Notes under the pieces: generated by a model
The model's input: the letters and a program-made list of their open reading frames with translations, nothing else
What the model was told of the DNA's origin: nothing
The model's database searches: none
Made by a program: the position numbers and the translations under genes
Part shown: in pieces, positions 9,546 to 20,200 of the stretch
How the letters are laid out: every line of letters begins with the position of its first letter
Position numbering within the stretch: position 1 is the first letter of the stretch
Origin: Janibacter sp. A1S7
GTDB lineage: Bacteria; Actinomycetota; Actinomycetes; Actinomycetales; Dermatophilaceae
Reading direction: 5' to 3'
DNA length: 64,000 bases
Assembly (NCBI RefSeq): GCF_037198315.1
Contig: NZ_CP144913.1
Location: forward strand, 2,356,001 to 2,420,000

Positions 9546-10523
9546 TCAGTGGGCGGCAGCGTCCGTCGCCTCGTGGCCGAGGGGCAGCACGTGCATGACC
9601 GCGACGACGACGGCACCGACGACGGCACCGAGGACCATCGAGCAGACGGTGTTGGTCACCCAGCCGAGGGCGCCGCCGAGCGCGCCGGTCGCCTCGGAGA
9701 CGGTGACCTCGAGGTGATGGACGACGTCGTAGAGCGGCGGCCAGTTGATCGGGTCCTCGGCCAGCCCGACGAGGATGATGTGCCCGCCGACCCACAGCAT
9801 CGCGAAGACACCCACGACCGACAGGACGGTGAGCAGCTTGGGCATGCCCTTGACCATGCCGCGACCGACCGTCTGCGTGACGCCCGAGTCGGACCGGCTC
9901 AGGTGCAGGCCGATGTCATCCATCTTCACGATGAGCCCGACGGTGCCGTAGACACCCGCGGTGATGACGACGGCGACGACGACCAGCACCGCCAGGAGGA
10001 ACCAGAAGGAGGACCCGAGCCCCTCGTCGAGCACCGCCTTGAGGGAGATGACCATGATCTCCGCGGAGAGGATGAAGTCGGTCGTCACGGCGCTCCTGAC
10101 GATCTGGTCCTCGTCGACCCTCGTCCGTTGCCCCGTGTCGCCGGCGACACTGGTCTGCGGGCCGTGGCCGGAGAGCTTCTCCCAGACCTTCTCCGCTCCC
10201 TCGAAGCACAGGTAGGTGCCACCGATCATGAGCAACGGCGACAGCGCCCACGGCAGGAAGGCGTTGAGCAGCAGGATGGCCGGGACGATGAAGACGAGCT
10301 TGTTGCGCAACGACCCGATGGTGATCCGCTTGATGATCGGCAGCTCGCGCCTGGGGTCGAGGCCCTCGACGTACTGCGGCGTCACGGCCGTGTCGTCCAC
10401 GACGACTCCGGCGGCCTTGGCGCTCGCCCGCCCGGCGGCGGCGCCCACGTCGTCGACGGAGGCAGCAGCCATACGTGCGAGCACGGAGATGTCGTCGAGG
10501 AGTGCGACGAGACCTCCGCTCAT
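9546..10523 (-). CDS. DUF808 family inner-membrane protein (YedI-like)
   Basis: Membrane protein of the DUF808/YedI family; function unknown. 325 residues. The N-terminus [20 protein letters not shown] and [19 protein letters not shown] are family hallmarks. Several hydrophobic helices follow, with [17 protein letters not shown] in the middle. GGAGG lies six bases before the ATG. It is downstream of mycothione reductase on the same strand with a 92-bp gap. Confidence 0.9.
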   Translation of the reverse strand: MSGGLVALLDDISVLARMAAASVDDVGAAAGRASAKAAGVVVDDTAVTPQYVEGLDPRRELPIIKRITIGSLRNKLVFIVPAILLLNAFLPWALSPLLMIGGTYLCFEGAEKVWEKLSGHGPQTSVAGDTGQRTRVDEDQIVRSAVTTDFILSAEIMVISLKAVLDEGLGSSFWFLLAVLVVVAVVITAGVYGTVGLIVKMDDIGLHLSRSDSGVTQTVGRGMVKGMPKLLTVLSVVGVFAMLWVGGHIILVGLAEDPINWPPLYDVVHHLEVTVSEATGALGGALGWVTNTVCSMVLGAVVGAVVVAVMHVLPLGHEATDAAAH

Positions 10524-10615
10524 CGGTTGCCTCCGGCAGGTCGGGTCGGGGTCGGCGTCAGCACGCGTTCAGGGTACCGACTCCCTGACGGCGGCGGGGG
10601 CGACGACGTCGCGGG

Positions 10616-12043
10616 TCAGTCGGGGTGTGGGTACTCGATGTGGTCCTCGACCGGGTTCAGGTCGAGACCCAGCAGCGCGTTCTCGACGACCTCGGTCAGC
10701 GCCGGGTGGATCCAGTACTGGCCGCGCACCATCTGCGACACCGGCTGGTCGAAGGCCATCATCTGGATCAGCGGCTGGACGAGCGTGGACGCCTCCGGGC
10801 CGACGAGGTGGCCACCCACGAGTCGTCCGGTGCGACGGTCCGCGACCACCTTGCACACGCTCGTCGTGTCCTCCATCGCCCACCCGTACGCGGTGTCCCC
10901 GTACTTCTGGACCTTCGTCACGACGTCCACCCCGGCCGCCACCGCCTGGCTCTCGGTCAGTCCGACGGTGGCGATCTGGGGGTGGGTGAAGACGGCCTCC
11001 GGGACGGACCCGTGGTCGAACGCCTGCAGGTCCTGCGGATGAGCGAGGTTGTGTGCGACGACGCGGGCCTCGTGGTTGGCCACGTGCTTGAGTTGGAACG
11101 GTGAGGACGCGTCGCCGAGGGACCACACACCGTCGGCGGTGGTGCGACCGTGGGCGTCGACGACCACCCGACCGTCCTCGTGCACATCCACCCCGGCGAC
11201 ATCGAGCCCGAGGTCCGAGGTGCTCGGCGCGCGACCGGTCGCGACGAGGACGACGTCCACCTCGGCATGGCTGCCGTCGGACAGAGTGGCGGTGATCCCC
11301 CCTTCGTCACGGTGCAGGTCGGTGACCGTCGTGGAGGTGCGTACGTCCCACTGCTCGCGGGCCCGGGCCGTGAAGACCTCGACGAGCTCGTCGTCGAGGT
11401 GGCGCAACAGCGCCCCACCGCGAGCCGCGATCGTCACCCGGGTCCCGAACGCGGAGAAGATGTGGGCCATCTCGGCGGCGATGAAACCCCCACCGACGAC
11501 CAGCATCCGCGCGGGCTGCTCGGGCAGGCGCATCACCGTGTCCGAGGTGTGCAACGTGATGCCCTCGCGCCGTGCCGCCACGGCGATCTCCTCGGGGATG
11601 CTCGCCCGGGACCCGGTGGCGATGACGACCTGTCCGGCCCGGACCTCCTCGGTACCCCCGTCCCGCAGATCGACGCGCAGGGTGCGGGGTCCGGTGAACC
11701 GCGCGTGTCCGCGCAGGAGCTCAAGGCTCTCGTCGTCCCTGCGGTAGACCTCACCGGCAGCGGCGATCTGGTCGATGCGTCCGGCGAAGACCCGGTCGCG
11801 CACATCGGTGAAACGCACCCGGTCGAGGGTGGCGTCGACGCCGAGTCGGCCGCCCTCGCGCACCATGGTCGCGACCTCGGCGACGTGGACGTACATCTTC
11901 GTGGGGATGCAGCCGACGTTGAGGCACGTGCCACCGAAGACGTCACCGCCCTCGATGATGGCGAATCGGCGGTCGGCCAGCTCGTCCGTGACGAGGCTGT
12001 TGCCGGATCCGCTGCCGATCACGGCGATGTCGACGTCAATCAC
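10616..12043 (-). CDS. mtr: Mycothione reductase
   Basis: FAD/NADPH disulfide reductase that reduces mycothiol disulfide. The redox pair is Cys40/Cys45 in GGTCLNVGCIPTKM. A second nucleotide fold shows VVGGGFIAAEMAHIF, and the dimerisation domain ends with the conserved HPALTEVVENALLGL. 475 residues. Other flavin disulfide reductases share this layout, but the N-terminus and C-terminal region fit mycothione reductase best. It implies mycothiol as the main thiol. The GTG start lies 3 bp after the stop of the SIS gene. Confidence 0.92.
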   Translation of the reverse strand: MIDVDIAVIGSGSGNSLVTDELADRRFAIIEGGDVFGGTCLNVGCIPTKMYVHVAEVATMVREGGRLGVDATLDRVRFTDVRDRVFAGRIDQIAAAGEVYRRDDESLELLRGHARFTGPRTLRVDLRDGGTEEVRAGQVVIATGSRASIPEEIAVAARREGITLHTSDTVMRLPEQPARMLVVGGGFIAAEMAHIFSAFGTRVTIAARGGALLRHLDDELVEVFTARAREQWDVRTSTTVTDLHRDEGGITATLSDGSHAEVDVVLVATGRAPSTSDLGLDVAGVDVHEDGRVVVDAHGRTTADGVWSLGDASSPFQLKHVANHEARVVAHNLAHPQDLQAFDHGSVPEAVFTHPQIATVGLTESQAVAAGVDVVTKVQKYGDTAYGWAMEDTTSVCKVVADRRTGRLVGGHLVGPEASTLVQPLIQMMAFDQPVSQMVRGQYWIHPALTEVVENALLGLDLNPVEDHIEYPHPD

Positions 12044-12046
12044 TCT

Positions 12047-13222
12047 TCAGGCCTTCCGTGGGAGATGGAGATCATCGATGCCCGGTGCGCTCGCCGGGTC
12101 GAAGCCGTGACCGACCGCGAGGTAGGTGCTCGCGAAATCGGTCAGGGCGATGTGCTCGGCCAGCCGCTCGAGGTCGTGCCCGGAACCGGCCACCTGCTCC
12201 AGGACGCGCACCCCGGAGCCCTCGGCCCGGTCGGCGACGGACTGGGCGGTGTTGTGCCGCTCGACCTCCCGCGGGTCGGGATCGCCGGTGGGCACCGGGT
12301 CGCGCAGCAGCACCAGCCCCAGGGCCGGCCGAGCGGGGCCGTCCAGGTAGGGATCGGCGAAGATGTCGCGGCCTCCGTCGGGTGCTGTCCCCGACCCGGC
12401 GAGGGGACCGGAGAGGCAGGCCACGACCTGGGACGCCGCATCCGGCAGCCGTCCCCACGTGGCCGGGACCCGACTGGTGCGCGCGAGCATGGCGCTCGTG
12501 CGGCTCGCGGCGACACCGGTGACGACCCCGTCCCCCAGGATGACCGGGGAGATCTCGCTCAGGTCGGTCGCGAGCGACTTGGCGGGGTTGACGAAGTGCT
12601 CGGCATCGGGGCGACAGGCCTCCGCCTGCGCATCCAACCGGTCGGCGACCGCGAGGAGCACGCTCGAGGACACGTCGATGACCCCACACGCCGAGGTGGC
12701 GAGCACTGCCGGCACCACGAGGCTCCACAGCGCCGTGCGGGAGTGCCCGGTGCCCGGGTCGATCGGCACGTGCACCCCCCGCGCAGCCGCTGCGGCACTC
12801 GCGAGCGGGCTGTCCGGCGCCCCGATGGTCAGCACGTGCGCGCCCCGGCGCCCGGCCTCGTGGGCCTGGCGGACGGGTCCCTCCGCACGGCCGGACAGGG
12901 AGACCGCGATCACCAGGTCGAGGGTCCCGACCCAACCGGGAAGGGGGCCGGACCCGTCCGCCGTCAGGAGCACCGGCGAGCGGTGGGAGACGAGCAGGTC
13001 GAGGACGGAGGCGACGGTCTCCGACCCGCCGACTGCCGCCACGTGCACCGCCCTGGGACGGGCCCCGTCCGCGACCCGTGCCAGGTCGCTCTCCTCGCTC
13101 AGGGTGACCGCGCGACGCACCTGGGCGCCGGCGCCGGCGAGGGCCCGGATCATGTCCGAGGAGTCGACGGCACGCCGGTGCTCCTCGTCGTCGAGCAGGG
13201 TCTCGTCGAAGGGCGACATCAT
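12047..13222 (-). CDS. SIS-domain sugar isomerase-like protein (phosphoglucose/phosphomannose isomerase type)
   Basis: Protein with two SIS folds related to archaeal-type phosphoglucose/phosphomannose isomerase, 391 residues. VAVSLSGRAEGPV and the region around VNPAKSLATDLSEISPVILG mark the SIS folds. It is equivalent in position and type to the gene next to manB in mycobacteria, so it probably handles a hexose-phosphate feeding cell-envelope mannosylation. The start is ATG 13222 or the adjacent ATG 13219, just after GAGGTCG. The exact substrate is not deducible. Confidence 0.82.
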   Translation of the reverse strand: MMSPFDETLLDDEEHRRAVDSSDMIRALAGAGAQVRRAVTLSEESDLARVADGARPRAVHVAAVGGSETVASVLDLLVSHRSPVLLTADGSGPLPGWVGTLDLVIAVSLSGRAEGPVRQAHEAGRRGAHVLTIGAPDSPLASAAAAARGVHVPIDPGTGHSRTALWSLVVPAVLATSACGVIDVSSSVLLAVADRLDAQAEACRPDAEHFVNPAKSLATDLSEISPVILGDGVVTGVAASRTSAMLARTSRVPATWGRLPDAASQVVACLSGPLAGSGTAPDGGRDIFADPYLDGPARPALGLVLLRDPVPTGDPDPREVERHNTAQSVADRAEGSGVRVLEQVAGSGHDLERLAEHIALTDFASTYLAVGHGFDPASAPGIDDLHLPRKA

Positions 13223-13227
13223 CGACC

Positions 13228-13419
13228 TCAGACCGGCTTGCGGGCCTCGTCGACGAGTAGCACGGGGATGCCCCGGTCCACCCGGTAGGCCAGGGCGCAT
13301 GCAGCGTCGGTGCACACCAGTTCAGGACCGCGGTCGCCGCTCTCGTCGCGCAACTCGGCGCGGCACGCGGGGCAACGCAGGATCTCGCGCAGCCAGGGCT
13401 CGATCGTGGACGTGGTCAT
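13228..13419 (-). CDS. Trm112-family small zinc protein
   Basis: 63-residue protein of the Trm112/YcaR type. IEPWLREILRCPACRAEL provides the first CxxC, a second Cys pair-like element (CTDAAC) follows, and the end reads YRVDRGIPVLLVDEAR, as in the family. Its ATG overlaps the manB stop (ATGA). These proteins often act as small partners of other enzymes; a structural or activator role for manB or the SIS protein is possible but unproven. Confidence 0.85.
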   Translation of the reverse strand: MTTSTIEPWLREILRCPACRAELRDESGDRGPELVCTDAACALAYRVDRGIPVLLVDEARKPV

Positions 13420-14843
13420 CGTGTCTCCCGGATCATCATCAGCACATCGTCTCGCACCCGGGTCATCGTGTGGGTGTCGGCCGCCTCGACGTTCAGCCGC
13501 AGCAGGGGCTCGGTGTTGCTCGCGCGCAGGTTGAACCACCACATCGGCTGCTCCGGCCGGAGGACGGTCATGCCGTCGAGATGGTCGAGGACGACGTCAT
13601 CGCGGTCGGCGTAGGCATGCCGCACGCGCTCGGTGACCGCGTCGGCGTCCTCGACCGTGGAGTTGACCTCCCCGGAGGAGACGTAGCGCTCGTAGGGCGC
13701 CATGACCTCGCTCAGCGGGGCGTCGGACTCCCCCAGCGCCGCGAGGACGTGCATCGCGGCGAGCATCCCCGTGTCGGCGAACCAGAAGTCCCGGAAGTAG
13801 TAGTGCGCGGAGTGCTCACCGCCGAAGACGGCGTCGTGCTCGCTCATGACCGCCTTGACGTAGGAGTGCCCCACCCGGGTGGGGACGGGTTGCGCGCCGC
13901 ACTCGGCGATGATCTCGGGCACGGCGGCGGAGGTGATCGCGTTGTGGACGATCGCGACCTCCCCCGCCTCGCGGCCGTCGGCGACCTCCCGGGCCACCTC
14001 GCGGCGGGCGATCATCGCAGTGATCGCGCTCGGACTGATCGGGTCCCCCGCCTCGTCGACGACGAAGCACCGGTCTGCGTCACCGTCGAAGGCGATGCCG
14101 ATGTCGGCCCCGTGGCTGCGCACCCGGTCCTGCAGGTCGACGAGGTTCGCGGGATCGAGCGGATTGGCCTCGTGGTTGGGGAAGGTCCCGTCGAGCTCGA
14201 AGTACATCGGGTCGATCGTCAGTGGCAGGTCCGCCAGGCCGGCCTCGGTCCCGAGGACGGCCGGGACGGTCAGGCCACCCATGCCGTTGGCGGCGTCGAC
14301 GGTCACCCGCAGCGGTCGTGCCCCGCCCAGGTCGACGAGCCCGCGCAGGAAGGTGGCGTAGTCGGCCAGGACCCCACGGCGGGACACCCGACCGGGGGTG
14401 ACGCCGTCGAAGGTGGTCACACCCGCATCGAGGTGCCTCTGGGCGAGGTCGCGGATGCTCACCAGGCCGGTGTCCTGCCCGACGGGCCGGGCTCCGGAGC
14501 GGCAGAACTTGATGCCGTTGTACCGCGCCGGGTTGTGACTGGCGGTGAACATGGCGCCCGGCAGGTCGAGGGCACCGCTGGCGTAGTAGAGCCCATCCGT
14601 GCTGGCCAGACCGATGAGGACCACGTCGACCCCTCGCGCGGTGACGCCGGCGGCAAACGCGTCGACGAGCTCCGGGGAGCTCGGCCGCATGTCGTGGCCG
14701 ACGACGACCGCCGGCGCCTCGTCGGCGAGCGCGACGACCTCGGCGAAGGCGGCTGCGAGGGCGTGGACGACGTCGGCATCCAACTGGTCGGGGACGAGAC
14801 CACGGACGTCATAGGCCTTGACGAGGTCGGCGAGGGCGGTCAC
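13416..14843 (-). CDS. manB: Phosphomannomutase/phosphoglucomutase
   Basis: Interconverts hexose 6- and 1-phosphates, probably mannose-6-P to mannose-1-P for GDP-mannose and envelope glycans. All four catalytic signatures are present: the phosphoserine loop TASHNP (Ser102), the metal loop DGDADR, the sugar loop GEHSAHYYF, and the phosphate loop RASNTEP. 475 residues with a GTG start. It heads the manB, Trm112-like, SIS operon. Confidence 0.95.
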   Translation of the reverse strand: MTALADLVKAYDVRGLVPDQLDADVVHALAAAFAEVVALADEAPAVVVGHDMRPSSPELVDAFAAGVTARGVDVVLIGLASTDGLYYASGALDLPGAMFTASHNPARYNGIKFCRSGARPVGQDTGLVSIRDLAQRHLDAGVTTFDGVTPGRVSRRGVLADYATFLRGLVDLGGARPLRVTVDAANGMGGLTVPAVLGTEAGLADLPLTIDPMYFELDGTFPNHEANPLDPANLVDLQDRVRSHGADIGIAFDGDADRCFVVDEAGDPISPSAITAMIARREVAREVADGREAGEVAIVHNAITSAAVPEIIAECGAQPVPTRVGHSYVKAVMSEHDAVFGGEHSAHYYFRDFWFADTGMLAAMHVLAALGESDAPLSEVMAPYERYVSSGEVNSTVEDADAVTERVRHAYADRDDVVLDHLDGMTVLRPEQPMWWFNLRASNTEPLLRLNVEAADTHTMTRVRDDVLMMIRETR

Positions 14844-14931
14844 GACGTCACCCTAGTTCGCCACCTGTCGGTGGCGGCGGCCGGGCGCAGGCGATGTCCC
14901 GGGATGACCGGGGGGACCCTTCGACGAGGGA

Positions 14932-15315
14932 TCAGTCGAGGTCGCGCAGGACACGCAGATGGCCGCGGCGGCCGGTCTCGGTCACGCTGTCGGGCTCCGG
15001 GCGGGCGCCCGTGGGGACGTGCGCGGTGCGCTCGGAGTCGGTGCTCGGCGCGGGGCGGGTGCGCACCGCTTCCGCGATGGCGACGAGGTCGTCATGGGAC
15101 GCGGGTGGCGGCTGGTCGGTGGCCAGTCGCACGACATCCCAGCCGCGGGGAGCCGTCAGGCGCGAGGCGTGCTGGTCGCACAGGTCGTAGGCGTGCGGCT
15201 CCGCGTAGGTGGCCAGCGGGCCCAGGACGACGGTCGAGTCGGAATAGACGTAGGTGAGCGTCCCGGCAGCCGGTCGCGGGCACGCCGCTCGGGAGCACTG
15301 TCGGGAAAGAGTCAC
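14932..15315 (-). CDS. DUF3499 family protein
   Basis: Small conserved actinobacterial protein of unknown function. The hallmark SRQCSRAACPRPAAGTLTY at the start is followed by LGPLATYAEPHAYDLC and HASRLTAPRGW. The Cys residues (CSRAAC and YDLCDQH) resemble a zinc site. The GTG at 15315 matches the family start; a longer reading to 15333 is possible. It is normally found next to manB and the metallopeptidase-fold gene, as here. Confidence 0.88.
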   Translation of the reverse strand: MTLSRQCSRAACPRPAAGTLTYVYSDSTVVLGPLATYAEPHAYDLCDQHASRLTAPRGWDVVRLATDQPPPASHDDLVAIAEAVRTRPAPSTDSERTAHVPTGARPEPDSVTETGRRGHLRVLRDLD

Positions 15316-15382
15316 CCGTGCACGATAGGCCACGCCTGCGTCAGCCTGCGGACCGGCGCGCCGCGGGGGACCTACGATCGTC

Positions 15383-15784
15383 GTGATGAGCCGCCATCGG
15401 GATCGACGAGGGCACGGGATGCGTGGGCCGTTGGCCCACCCGGGTGTCCCGGCGATGACCTCGCGCGCCCAGGCCTTCGACGACCTCGTCCTCGATGTCG
15501 CCCGCCGTTACGAGCCCGTGCTGGGACGGCGCTGGTCGCAGGTGGAGTTCGCGGTCGAGGAGGTCCCGCCCTCCGACCCCGCGTCATGGGAGGAGGGCGT
15601 CCCCCTCGCTCGGTTGTGGCCGGCCAGGGGGAGGCTGCCTGCCCGGATCGTCGTCTACCGTCGCCCGATCCTCACGGCGGCCAGGGGGCGCAACCACGCG
15701 GTCATCGTGCACGACGTGCTCGTGGAGCAGATCGCGCTGCTGCTGGGCGTCGCCCCGTGGGAGATCGACCCGGACCGTCGCTGA
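15383..15784 (+). CDS. Metallopeptidase-fold (zincin-like, PF06262-type) small protein with degenerate HExxH
   Basis: Homologue of the small zincin-like family located beside DUF3499 in actinobacteria. RRWSQVEFAVEEVP and ARIVVYRRPI are recognisable. Where the active zinc motif HExxH would lie, the sequence reads VHDVLVEQIALLLG, so the usual ligands are absent and peptidase activity is doubtful. The start is GTG 15383 or ATG 15386. It is divergent from DUF3499 and convergent with DUF5719. Confidence 0.78.
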   Translation: MMSRHRDRRGHGMRGPLAHPGVPAMTSRAQAFDDLVLDVARRYEPVLGRRWSQVEFAVEEVPPSDPASWEEGVPLARLWPARGRLPARIVVYRRPILTAARGRNHAVIVHDVLVEQIALLLGVAPWEIDPDRR

Positions 15785-15794
15785 GTGTCCCCGC

Positions 15795-17249
15795 TCAGCG
15801 CTGGTGGACGACCTCGATGTCGCGTACGGCCACCCGTGAGGACTCGATGGGCACGGACGCCGCCCGGGCCCGGCTCGCGCCGTCGTCTCCCACGAGCAGT
15901 GCCGCAGCGTGGACCGAGCCGCTCGTGGGCCGCACCCACACTGCCTCGGCGGCCCCGACGGGCACGGCAGTGCTGTGACCGGCATCGAGCGAGACCTCCT
16001 GTGCGGTCACCGTCCCGTCACGCAGGGCGAGCACCTCGGCGGTGGACGTCTCGTCGGCGGTGATGCTGACGGATCGGGTGACCTGGCCACCCGTCTCGGT
16101 GGGCAGCGCGACCCCACCGAGCGAGCGGATGGCGGTGGTCGCGACCGACCAGGCCATGTCGCGGGTCCCGTCGGACGCCCGGGTGGTCAGGTGGGCTGCC
16201 GCCACGACCGGTTCGTCGGACTCGACGAGCCACCCGTGCACGCCGGGCTCCTGCTCGGGCAGGTCGAGGTCGACGGCGCTGCCGGCGGGGACGGTCTCGA
16301 CGCTCGAGCTGCGCGGGCCGTCCTCGCCGAGGCTGCGCACCTGGACCACGGCGTCGCTCCCGCCGGGGGCTGCGAGGACGATCCCCTGGTCGTCACCGTC
16401 GACGCCCGCGGGGACGACCTGACGCTTGCTGGGAGAGGTCGTCGGGACGGAGGTCTCGACCCCTGCAGGAGTCAACCCGTCGAGGTGGTGGTCGACGATC
16501 GTCGGGACGATGAGCCCGTTGCTGCTGGTGACGTGCACCGCCTGCGGCGCGTCCGTCCCGCCGATCGCGTCGAGGAGGACGATCGAGCGGTCGCGCGGCG
16601 GGACGACGACGGACTCGTCCCCCTTCGCCCCGAGCGCGTCGACGGTCACGGAGACCGCATTGGCGCCGGGGTTGGTCAGCACGAGCTGCTCCTGGCGGCC
16701 GTCCTCGGCGCCACCGGAGACGAGCCATGCGTCGGCGGTCGGTGCCGTGCACGGTACGGCGGCCAGACCGGTCGCCCGCTCACCGCCGGCGACGAAGGAC
16801 TGCGACATGACCGCCCCGGGAGCGTGGTGCCACCGGGCGCGGACCCGCATCGGCCCATCCAGCTCGTCCTCGACCACGTCGGGGCGGCCGCTCGTGGGCT
16901 TCTCGTCCTGGTCGGTGTCGCTGCTCCGGTCGGCGGCCAGGTCCCGGATGGAGATCTCTCCCGGCTCGTCGTCCGGGGTGACGACGCCGTCGAGCACCGT
17001 GCTCGGCGCGGCGTGCGCCGAGACCTGGCCGGTGACCTCGACCTCGGACCTGTCGGTGAACGGGTCACCCGGACAGTAGGCAGTGACGCTCGTCGCCGCG
17101 ACCTGCTTCCCCGCCCCCTGCGGTGCCGCGTCGCCGGGTACCGCCCCGAGGCGATCGACTCCCAGGACGACCGCTGCGGACAACGCGCCGACGACGACGA
17201 CGCGCACGACCGGGTGGGCCCAGTCGCGGCGGCCCGACCAGCGACTCAT
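15795..17249 (-). CDS. DUF5719 family secreted/anchored protein
   Basis: 484 residues. An N-terminal membrane helix (VVRVVVVGALSAAVVLGV, about 15-33) precedes a large extracytoplasmic beta-rich region with no catalytic motif that I recognise. Actinobacterial homologues lie next to the large membrane glycosyltransferase, as here; a cell-envelope role is inferred from that. The ATG at 17249 follows GGAGGAG and overlaps the glycosyltransferase stop (ATGA), so the pair is translationally coupled. Confidence 0.8.
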   Translation of the reverse strand: MSRWSGRRDWAHPVVRVVVVGALSAAVVLGVDRLGAVPGDAAPQGAGKQVAATSVTAYCPGDPFTDRSEVEVTGQVSAHAAPSTVLDGVVTPDDEPGEISIRDLAADRSSDTDQDEKPTSGRPDVVEDELDGPMRVRARWHHAPGAVMSQSFVAGGERATGLAAVPCTAPTADAWLVSGGAEDGRQEQLVLTNPGANAVSVTVDALGAKGDESVVVPPRDRSIVLLDAIGGTDAPQAVHVTSSNGLIVPTIVDHHLDGLTPAGVETSVPTTSPSKRQVVPAGVDGDDQGIVLAAPGGSDAVVQVRSLGEDGPRSSSVETVPAGSAVDLDLPEQEPGVHGWLVESDEPVVAAAHLTTRASDGTRDMAWSVATTAIRSLGGVALPTETGGQVTRSVSITADETSTAEVLALRDGTVTAQEVSLDAGHSTAVPVGAAEAVWVRPTSGSVHAAALLVGDDGASRARAASVPIESSRVAVRDIEVVHQR

Positions 17250-20200
17250 CGGGTCTCCTCCTCGTCCTCGAGGTCCGTGCGGCGCTCCATCGGCAGGGCC
17301 AGGTAGAACGCGAGCACGAGGGCGGTGATCTGGATGAGCTTCCACAGCGGGTGACCGGCACCGACGTCGATGCTGACCTGGCCGGTGCCCTCCGGCAGGT
17401 CGTAGGTCGGCACGGCGCTGTGGGTGAGCACCTCGAGGAGCTGCCCGTCGGCGCGCACCTCGGCCCGGTCACTCCAGTCGAGCGACTCGGCGATGCTCAG
17501 GTGCTGGCCCCGGGGCACCGGGACCGACCCGTCGGTGTCGGCGTGCGCTCCGGTGCCCTCGACGGGTGCGCTGGACCCCTCGCTCGTGACGCGAACCCGC
17601 GATGAGGTCGAGCCGTCGGTGACCGGCGAGCGCACGGCCCAGGTCACGTTCCCCGCGCTCGACCCGAGCCGGGACAGGCCCGGCGACGCATCGAGGAGGC
17701 GGCCCTCGGCCTCGGTCGCGTTCAGGACCACGAGGGTCGCGACTGCCTGCTCGGCCAGGACGTCCGCGGGAGCCCGCTCACCCTCGCCGTGGCCCAGCGA
17801 CCGGGCCACGGCGGCGGCCACCTGCTCCTCGCCGGCGACCGGGGACAGCTGGTGCGGGAGATCGCGAACGAGGTCTCCCGGCTCGCTGCCGAGGAGGCGG
17901 TAGGTGAGCTGCTCCTCGCGCGGGTCCACGACGAGGGTTCGGGTGGCGGTCGGCCCCTCCGCGCCGGCGATCGCGACGAGCGGACGCGGCTCGCGCCAGG
18001 TCGACAGCTGGTCGCCGTAGGAGTGCGTGGCGACGACCACGCCGCTGCCGACGGCCGCCACGACCAGCCCGACCGCCGGCAGGGCCAGCAGGGAGCGTCG
18101 ACCTGCGCCGCGAAGGGGGTCCGGCAGTACCTCCGAGGCGAGCAGCACGGCGACCAGGGCAGCGCCGAGGAGGACGAGCTGGCCGGTTCCGGCCCACGGG
18201 GTGATCGCCTCGCCGGCCCCCACCGCTCCGGCGGGCCGGTGACCGAGGACCAGGTGCGGGACGACGACGGCCCAGGCCAGCCCGAGGACGGCCATGGCCG
18301 CCGCGACCCAGGAGGCCCGGCGCGGCCCGGGGACGAGCAGCGCGAGGACACCGACGACCAGCACACCCGCGGTCCACCACGTGGTCATCGGCCCGTCGGG
18401 GAGCTGCCCGAGTGCGAGCTGCCAGGGCGGCAGATCGACGGGGGTGTCGGTCAGGCCCCACCCGGTGAGCAGGCGGGCGGGCTGGCTGCGCAACGTCAGC
18501 AACCACGGCCCCGCCAGGAGCAGCGGGGTGAGCACGAGGGTGACACCACGCCAACGACCGCGCGTCCCGCCGAGCAGCAGATGGCCGAGGCCGACGAGGA
18601 CGACGACGATGCCGGCGAGAGGGGTCACCGCGGCGAGCAGCGCTCCCCACAGACCGGTGCGCACGACATCGCTGTAGGGCGTGCGCGCACGACCGACCCG
18701 GACGAGACCGGCGACCACGCGCGGCAGCAGCACCAGCGCGAGGAGTGCGCCGATCCTCCCTTCGCCGACCGCCACCGCCGCAGGCGCGGAGGTCACCCAG
18801 GCGAGCGCGACCCCGGCGCGCAGCCACCGACGGTGGGTGAAGGTGCGTGCGCTGCCCCAGGCGACCACGGCGGCCAGGGGCAGTGCGACGATGACGAGGA
18901 GTGCGAGGACGACCCCCGCGGGCGAGTCGGCGTCGCCGACGGCGGGGATCCAGCTCAGCACGGTGGTCATGCCGGCCAGCACGGCCACGGCGGGCGACTG
19001 CTCGAGCCCGTGTCCCCAGCCCTGCCCGTGCCACGCCATCCACCACGAGTCCCACAGCTGGCCCCCGGTGGCGCGACCACCGAGCAGCTCGCCTCCCACC
19101 AGTCCGGCGTCGAAGCGGTGACGTAGCTCGTCGGTGATGTGGCGTGCGGCCCAGCCCGACATCACGCTCGCCGCGACGACGACCCACAGCAGCGGGTGGA
19201 GCAGGACGCTCCGTCCTTCGGTCTCGAGGGAGCGCGCTGCGACGCCGTGGTCCCGGCCCCCGGAACCACGGGCCTCGTCGACGAGCCGACGCAGGGCCAG
19301 CGAGGGGGGGACGAAGAGGGAGGAGAGGTCGCCGCGGGCGACCTCGCGCGGTGCCCTGCCGCGCAGGCGCGATCGCAGGGTGCGCGGGTCGACTGCAGCG
19401 GGGAGGCTGGCCAGCTCGGCCGCGCCCATCCCCGGTCGTTTGAGGACGATGAGCGCCAGGCCACCGAGGAGGGAGCCGATGAGGATCCACAGTGCGAGGA
19501 AGGGCGCGACCAGGAGGTTCGCTCGCGTCAGCGCCACCCGCCTGGCCTGCCTGCGGTGGTCAACGGTCGCCCGCACCTCGGCCGCCGAGGGCTCGACCGC
19601 GACGGCAGCGCCCGGTGCGAGGACGACCCGGTGCCCGGCGCGCTGGGCACGCCAGCCGAGGTCGAGATCGCCGCCGAAGTCCCCCATGCCGGGGTCGTGT
19701 CCCCCGAGGTGCTCGAGGACCGAGCGGTCGATCAGCAGGCCCTCCAGCGGCGCGGATATCGCATCGACGACGCCGTTGTACTGGCCCTGGTCGGTGGTGC
19801 CGGCGACCGGGTCGGGGACGATCCGTCCGGTCCGCGTCACCTGCAGACCGAGCCGCACGATCCGGGAGGGGTCGTCCTCGTCGACGAGCTTGGGCGTGAC
19901 CATGCCGACGGTGCGGCCGGCAGCGGAGACCAGTCGACGCAGGGCCTGTGGGTGGGGCCGCGAGCGGGAGGTCAGCACCCAGACCAGGTCTCGTCCGAGG
20001 TCGGCGCGCGGGAGGCTGTCGACCATCGAGGGCAGGATGCGGCGCAGACCACGTCGGGACCCGAGCGTGGTCGTCAGGACGTCGATCTCGGCGTCCTCCA
20101 CGGCCGTCAGGAGATCGCTGGTGTCTCCGAGCCCGTCGAGGGCACCGTCGACGAGGAGGATGCGATCGGGAGCCTGCTCCTGCGCGAGGAGGGCGCGCAG

